A DNA stretch of 10,372 bases from contig JBKCEW010000134.1 in NCBI GenBank assembly GCA_046304235.1, positions 1 through 10,372 of the forward strand. The letters are read 5' to 3'. The notes under the pieces are model-generated. The model had not been told where the DNA came from. It saw nothing but the letters and a program-made list of their open reading frames with translations, and made no database searches. Of this stretch, positions 7,739-10,372 are shown piece after piece. Each line of letters opens with the position of its first letter. Within the stretch, counting starts at the first letter, position 1. Origin of the DNA: CANHVK01 sp046304235. Its GTDB lineage: Bacteria; Bacteroidota; Bacteroidia; Flavobacteriales_D; Crocinitomicaceae. The translations under genes and the position numbers were made by a program.

Positions 7739-7854
7739 CTTGACATTCAGAAGTTTAACACAATCAATATTCATCATTTATCATCGGAAACTAAAGTTAA
7801 GGAGGGATAAAGGTTGTTAACAAACTTCAAATACATATATTTTGAGCCCATTTT

Positions 7855-7885
7855 TCACCCTCCTCAGTCCTCCCTCAAGGGAGGA
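7855..7885 (-). repeat. REP-like repeat unit 3, inverted copy
   Basis: Read on the minus strand this is the same 31-nt unit as 7708-7738 with three mismatches, all outside the 18-nt palindrome (7868-7885). It lies 33 nt upstream of the tyrS -7 box, so the hairpin should be outside the tyrS transcript. Confidence 0.75.
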
Positions 7886-7918
7886 TGATTAAATATTTAT
7901 TTTTTTAAACTAAACTTT

Positions 7919-7926
7919 TAACTTTG
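7919..7926 (+). promoter_or_regulatory. -7 promoter element of tyrS
   Basis: TAACTTTG is an exact TAnnTTTG match 23 nt before the ATG at 7950. No TTG is found at the usual upstream distance. The predicted leader is about 15-20 nt, too short for a T-box or other riboswitch. Confidence 0.5.
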
Positions 7927-7949
7927 TAATAACTAAAATGATTGTTTGA

Positions 7950-9230
7950 ATGAAAATGAATTTAATTGCTGAGCTACAATGGAGAGGAATGATACAAGAT
8001 GTAATTCCTGGAACTGAAGAACAATTGTTAAAAGAAATGACAACTGGATATGTAGGTTTTGACCCTACATCAGACTCACTTCATGTAGGAAGTTTATTGC
8101 CAATCATGCTATTAGTTCATTTACAAAAAGCTGGACATAGACCTATCGCATTAGTAGGAGGTGCAACAGGAATGGTGGGAGATCCATCAGGTAAATCAGC
8201 TGAACGAAATTTATTGGATGAAGAAAGTTTGAAAAAAAACATTGAGGGTGTTTCGAACCAATTAAAAAAATTCTTGAATTTCGACGAAGGAGAAAATAAA
8301 GCCTTACTGTTGAACAACTACGATTGGATGAAAAACTTTTCGTTCCTTGATTTCATCAGAGACATAGGCAAACATATCACGGTAAACTATATGATGTCTA
8401 AAGATTCTGTTAAAAAACGAATTGAGACAGGAATATCATTTACAGAATTTTCTTATCAATTATTACAGGGATATGACTTTTTACACCTGAACAAATCCTT
8501 TGACTGTAAATTACAAATCGGTGGTTCAGATCAATGGGGGAACATTACAACTGGAACAGAATTAATCAGAAGAAAAGGTGGAAGCGATTCCTTTGCTTTT
8601 ACTTGCCCACTATTAACAAAAGCGGACGGAGGAAAATTTGGAAAAACGGAATCAGGAACAATTTGGTTAGATCCTTCAAAAACTTCTCCTTACCAATTTT
8701 ACCAATTTTGGTTAAACGCTTCCGATGAAGATGCAAAAAAATTAGTGCGTTATTTCACTTTGTTATCTAAAGAAGAAATTGATCAATTAGAATCCGAGCA
8801 CAACGAAGCTCCGCACTTAAGAATACTTCAAAAAGCAATTGCTGAAGACGTAACCATTCGAGTTCATGGTAAAGAAGCACTAGAAGCAGCAATCATTGCA
8901 AGTAACATTCTTTTTGGAAAATCTACATCAGACGACCTAAAAAAATTAAGCAACGAACAGATTTATGAGATTTTCGATGGTGTTCCTAAAGCAACCATTT
9001 CTTATACCGAAATTGAAAACGGACTATCTATTGTTGATGCCCTTGTAGCGAAATCAAATTTTCTACCAAGTAATGGAGAAGCAAAAAGAGAATTAAAAGC
9101 AAATGCTATTTCAGTAAACAAAGAAAAAGTATCCGATTCCTTCACTTTCTCGACAGAAAATTTGATTAACAATAAAATTTCTTTGATAGGTAAAGGCAAG
9201 AAAAACAACTATTTACTTATTTTCGAATAA
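7950..9230 (+). CDS. tyrS: Tyrosine--tRNA ligase
   Basis: This 426-residue class I aminoacyl-tRNA synthetase charges tRNA-Tyr with tyrosine in the cytoplasm. The Rossmann catalytic domain carries the HIGH-type motif HVGSL (45-49), GYVGFDPT (33-40), the tyrosine-binding SYQLLQGYDF (168-177) and GGSDQWGNI (191-199), and the KMSKS-type loop KFGKT (229-233), the bacterial TyrS form. The C-terminal end has an S4-like RNA-binding segment (about 374-395, SNGEAKRELKANAISVN). Length is normal for bacterial TyrS of about 420 residues, and nothing is missing. A second ATG two codons in (7956) gives MNLIAELQWRG and is an equally good start; I kept the upstream one. It is a single-gene unit with its own promoter and a following hairpin. 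Confidence 0.97.
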   Translation: MKMNLIAELQWRGMIQDVIPGTEEQLLKEMTTGYVGFDPTSDSLHVGSLLPIMLLVHLQKAGHRPIALVGGATGMVGDPSGKSAERNLLDEESLKKNIEGVSNQLKKFLNFDEGENKALLLNNYDWMKNFSFLDFIRDIGKHITVNYMMSKDSVKKRIETGISFTEFSYQLLQGYDFLHLNKSFDCKLQIGGSDQWGNITTGTELIRRKGGSDSFAFTCPLLTKADGGKFGKTESGTIWLDPSKTSPYQFYQFWLNASDEDAKKLVRYFTLLSKEEIDQLESEHNEAPHLRILQKAIAEDVTIRVHGKEALEAAIIASNILFGKSTSDDLKKLSNEQIYEIFDGVPKATISYTEIENGLSIVDALVAKSNFLPSNGEAKRELKANAISVNKEKVSDSFTFSTENLINNKISLIGKGKKNNYLLIFE

Positions 9231-9241
9231 AATTGAATAAA

Positions 9242-9287
9242 AAAAGTACAATTAAAGCTTGCAGAAATAAATTTTAGTTGTACTTTT
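9242..9287 (+). terminator. Terminator-like hairpin after tyrS, overlapping the tRNA promoter
   Basis: AAAAGTACAATTAAA (9242-9256) pairs with TTTAGTTGTACTTTT (9273-9287): 15 bp with one T:G wobble and a 16-nt loop, starting 12 nt after the tyrS stop. It ends in TTTT but is AT-rich, so efficiency is uncertain. Its 3' arm contains most of the -7 box of the following promoter. Confidence 0.5.
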
Positions 9288-9288
9288 G
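9259..9288 (+). promoter_or_regulatory. Promoter of tRNA-Asp (complete -33/-7 match)
   Basis: TTG at 9259-9261, a 19-nt spacer and TACTTTTG at 9281-9288 form the best Bacteroidota-type promoter in the window. Transcription should begin near 9295 and give a 5' leader of about 70 nt that RNase P would remove. Confidence 0.75.
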
Positions 9289-9328
9289 TATCGCTTTAAA
9301 CGTAAAGCATTACACAATGTAACATAAA

Positions 9329-9359
9329 ACTAACTTTCGTTAGTACTTTAAGTTAAAGT
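9329..9359 (+). other. Two small palindromes in the tRNA leader
   Basis: ACTAAC-TTTC-GTTAGT (9329-9344) is a perfect 6-bp hairpin with a 4-nt loop, immediately followed by ACTTTAA-G-TTAAAGT (9345-9359), a perfect 7-bp palindrome. They lie 10 nt before the mature tRNA 5' end. They may be precursor hairpins or simply AT-rich symmetry; function is unknown. Confidence 0.4.
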
Positions 9360-9368
9360 TGAAACATT

Positions 9369-9442
9369 GGTTTGGTAGTTCAGTTGGTTAGAATACATGC
9401 CTGTCACGCATGGGGTCGCGGGTTCGAGTCCCGTCCAGACCG
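9369..9442 (+). tRNA. tRNA-Asp (anticodon GTC)
   Basis: A full cloverleaf folds from this 74-nt stretch: acceptor GGTTTGG with CCAGACC (9435-9441), D stem GTTC/GAAT, anticodon stem CATGC/GCATG with loop CTGTCAC (anticodon GTC at 9403-9405), variable GGGTC, and T stem GCGGG/CCCGT with loop TTCGAGT. The discriminator is G9442, as expected for tRNA-Asp. CCA is not encoded. A T:G wobble occurs in the fourth acceptor pair and another at the outer T-stem pair. It has its own promoter and terminator. Its 3' half is the likely target of the integrase encoded downstream. Confidence 0.97.
9408..9442 (+). other. Candidate integration attachment site (tRNA 3' half)
   Basis: The intact tRNA 3' half directly faces an integrase gene starting 265 nt downstream. 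Tyrosine integrases commonly recombine within tRNA 3' ends and restore the tRNA, leaving a direct repeat of this segment at the far end of the element. No second copy is in the window, so the exact crossover cannot be set. Confidence 0.5.
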
Positions 9443-9465
9443 CTAAAACACGTTAAAAGCTCTTT

Positions 9466-9507
9466 AAAACCCCTTAAATCTCACGATTTAAGGGGTTTTT
9501 TCTTTTA
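9466..9507 (+). terminator. Rho-independent terminator of tRNA-Asp
   Basis: AAAACCCCTTAAATC (9466-9480) pairs perfectly with 9485-9499 around the loop TCAC, and a T-run (9496-9501, then CTTTT) follows. This is the strongest intrinsic terminator in the window and would insulate the tRNA from the integrase region. Confidence 0.92.
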
Positions 9508-9520
9508 TATCCCTTTCAAT

Positions 9521-9631
9521 TCGTAATAAAAAATACAGCCAAGTTGGTAACCTATTTGGTAACCTACTTTGTAACCTTGCAAACAGGTTACCTTGAAGGT
9601 ATAAAAAACACTGTATTTCAAATTATTACGA
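9521..9631. repeat. Long interrupted inverted repeat flanking the iteron block
   Basis: The left arm 9521-9538 (TCGTAATAAAAAATACAG) is the reverse complement of the right arm 9611-9631, apart from a 3-nt insertion and one mismatch; the CTGTATTT and TTATTACGA blocks match exactly. The arms enclose 72 nt holding the GGTAACC repeats. The structure lies between the tRNA terminator and the integrase start. Confidence 0.75.
9544..9592. repeat. Three 12-nt GGTAACC iterons plus an inverted copy
   Basis: TTGGTAACCTAT (9544), TTGGTAACCTAC (9556) and TTTGTAACCTTG (9568) are tandem direct repeats with an exact 12-nt period. An inverted GGTTACC follows at 9586-9592, and AGTAACC recurs at 9686-9692, just before the integrase start. 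The third iteron and the inverted copy form GTAACCT-7 nt-AGGTTAC (9571-9591). Such spacing suits helical-phase protein binding, most likely by the integrase arm domain, an excisionase or a repressor; this is inferred. Confidence 0.75.
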
Positions 9632-9707
9632 TACATATTTTTTGATGTTTTTTAGTTCTTTTTGAGGATACTTTTTTCAGAGTTAGTAACCTAAAAAATG
9701 CAAAGAA

Positions 9708-10372
9708 ATGAAAGCAAATCACACATTTTCGATTAACTATTGGTTATATCGTTCAAAAGAAAAGAATGGCAAAGCACCGATCTACTGTAGAATTACGATG
9801 AATGGACAACGGATAGAGATGTCTATGAAAAGAGTTATCGAGCCATCAAAGTGGATCGTTGGAGCTGGTGTTGTTAAAGGTAACTCAGAAGAAGCAAGGA
9901 CAATCAATCATTATCTTGAGACAATCAAAGCCGATTTATATAAAAAATACAATCAGTTACTCATTTTAGGTAACCCAATTTATTTAGACGACATAAAAAA
10001 TAGTTTTCTAGGAGTAAAAGAAGAAAAGAAAGGTTTGATAGAAATTTTCACTTATCATAACGATCAAATGAAATTAGCGATAGGAATTGAAGTCGTTAAA
10101 GCTACACATACAAAGTTTGAAACAGTCAAAAAAAAATTGATCATTTTTTTAAACAAAAAATATCATAAAAAAGAAATAGTACTTGATGAACTGAATAATA
10201 AGTTTATAATCGATTTTGAATACTATTTAAAAGTAGAAGAAAAGATTGCCCACAATACAGTTATGAAATACATCAGGAATGTAAAAAAAGTAATCAATAT
10301 GGCAATTGCTAACGAGTGGTTAAAAACAAATCCTTTTAGCAACTTTAAATGTTCTACAAAGAAAGTAATTCG
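9708..10372 (+). CDS. Tyrosine-type site-specific integrase, N-terminal part (runs off the window)
   Basis: The frame is open from the ATG at 9708 to the window end, giving 221 residues. Residues ~1-90 (HTFSINYWLYRSKEKNGKAP, then MSMKRVIEPSKW) match the arm-DNA-binding domain of Bacteroidota integrases. Residues ~108-215 (an IEIFTYHNDQM start, THTKFETVKKKL, NTVMKYIRNVKKVINMAI, then NPF) match the SAM-like core-binding domain (Phage_int_SAM_5 type). The C-terminal catalytic domain with the R-H-R-Y residues is beyond the window, so activity cannot be judged. An ATG at 9698 is in another frame that stops after 12 codons. The gene sits just downstream of tRNA-Asp and points away from it, typical of a genomic island or temperate phage. 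No exact TAnnTTTG promoter is seen upstream, which may mean weak or island-specific regulation. Confidence 0.9.
   Translation, partial: MKANHTFSINYWLYRSKEKNGKAPIYCRITMNGQRIEMSMKRVIEPSKWIVGAGVVKGNSEEARTINHYLETIKADLYKKYNQLLILGNPIYLDDIKNSFLGVKEEKKGLIEIFTYHNDQMKLAIGIEVVKATHTKFETVKKKLIIFLNKKYHKKEIVLDELNNKFIIDFEYYLKVEEKIAHNTVMKYIRNVKKVINMAIANEWLKTNPFSNFKCSTKKVI

Larger units (their letters stand above)
7453..7918. other. Gene-free intergenic region with degenerate palindromic repeats
   Basis: About 470 nt between the dismutase promoter and the tyrS promoter hold no convincing open reading frame or structured RNA that I recognise. The recognisable content is three copies of a REP-like palindrome (listed separately), a fragment of it at 7797-7810 (TTAAGGAGGGATAA), and an ACCACAGAGG-type stretch at 7511-7520 that resembles another short repeat common between Bacteroidota genes. 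The region looks like accumulated small repeats rather than a decayed gene. Confidence 0.6.

Noticed and set aside
7588..7885. CRISPR array or rho-independent terminators
   Set aside because: Only three units, in mixed orientation and with uneven spacing, so not CRISPR; the hairpins lack following T-runs and lie between two genes that face away from each other, so not terminators.
7927..7949. T-box riboswitch upstream of tyrS
   Set aside because: The predicted leader is about 20 nt and no T-box sequence or specifier hairpin is seen; T-boxes are not typical of Bacteroidota.
8117..9208. Short frames at 8117-8317 (-), 8534-8728 (+) and 9002-9208 (-)
   Set aside because: All lie inside tyrS, whose motifs are conserved across these parts.
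9521..9631. Replication origin with iterons
   Set aside because: No replication initiator gene is visible and the iterons sit directly between a tRNA and an integrase, so recombination control is the simpler reading.
9698..9736. ATG at 9698 as integrase start
   Set aside because: It is in a different frame and stops after 12 codons; the integrase domain begins in the frame of 9708.

Overview
The window looks like a chromosomal segment from a member of the Bacteroidota, most likely Flavobacteriia. It is AT-rich. Start codons lack clear Shine-Dalgarno sequences. Several genes are preceded by exact matches to the Bacteroidota -7 promoter element TAnnTTTG (asnB, the glycosyltransferase, the superoxide dismutase, tyrS and the tRNA). 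The proteins themselves also look flavobacterial: an OmpA-like/TPR protein, an arm-binding plus SAM5-type tyrosine integrase, and a UXS-like sugar epimerase.

Layout. Bases 1-1617 hold the 3' part of a large envelope-type protein with an OmpA-like segment and C-terminal TPR-like repeats, closed by a strong, probably bidirectional hairpin (1641-1669). Bases 1695-7429 are a surface-glycan and sugar-nucleotide block. It contains an asparagine-synthase-type amidotransferase (minus), a divergent GT4-like glycosyltransferase (plus), then a minus-strand gene string read as secreted superoxide dismutase, UDP-glucose 4-epimerase and a second extended-SDR sugar epimerase/decarboxylase. The dismutase and galE overlap by 13 nt. 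The glycosyltransferase and the second epimerase overlap tail to tail by 4 nt.

Bases 7430-7949 carry no gene apart from the dismutase promoter and the tyrS promoter. They hold three copies of a short palindromic repeat of REP type, one inverted and one split by an insertion. Then come tyrS (7950-9230), a terminator-like hairpin that shares bases with the next promoter, and tRNA-Asp(GTC) at 9369-9442 with its own terminator.

From the tRNA rightwards the window appears to enter an integrated element. A nested inverted-repeat and iteron region (9521-9631) is followed by a tyrosine integrase at 9708 that runs off the window end. An intact tRNA 3' end facing an integrase about 265 nt away is the classic arrangement of a tRNA-targeted genomic island or prophage, whose cargo lies outside this window.

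The glycan genes probably supply and assemble sugars for a surface polysaccharide: GalE interconverts UDP-Glc/UDP-Gal (or the GlcNAc/GalNAc pair), the SDR makes another nucleotide sugar, the glycosyltransferase transfers a sugar, and the AsnB homologue may amidate a precursor or simply make asparagine. I see no clearly new system fully contained here. The most informative unexplained structure is the symmetric repeat block next to the integrase.
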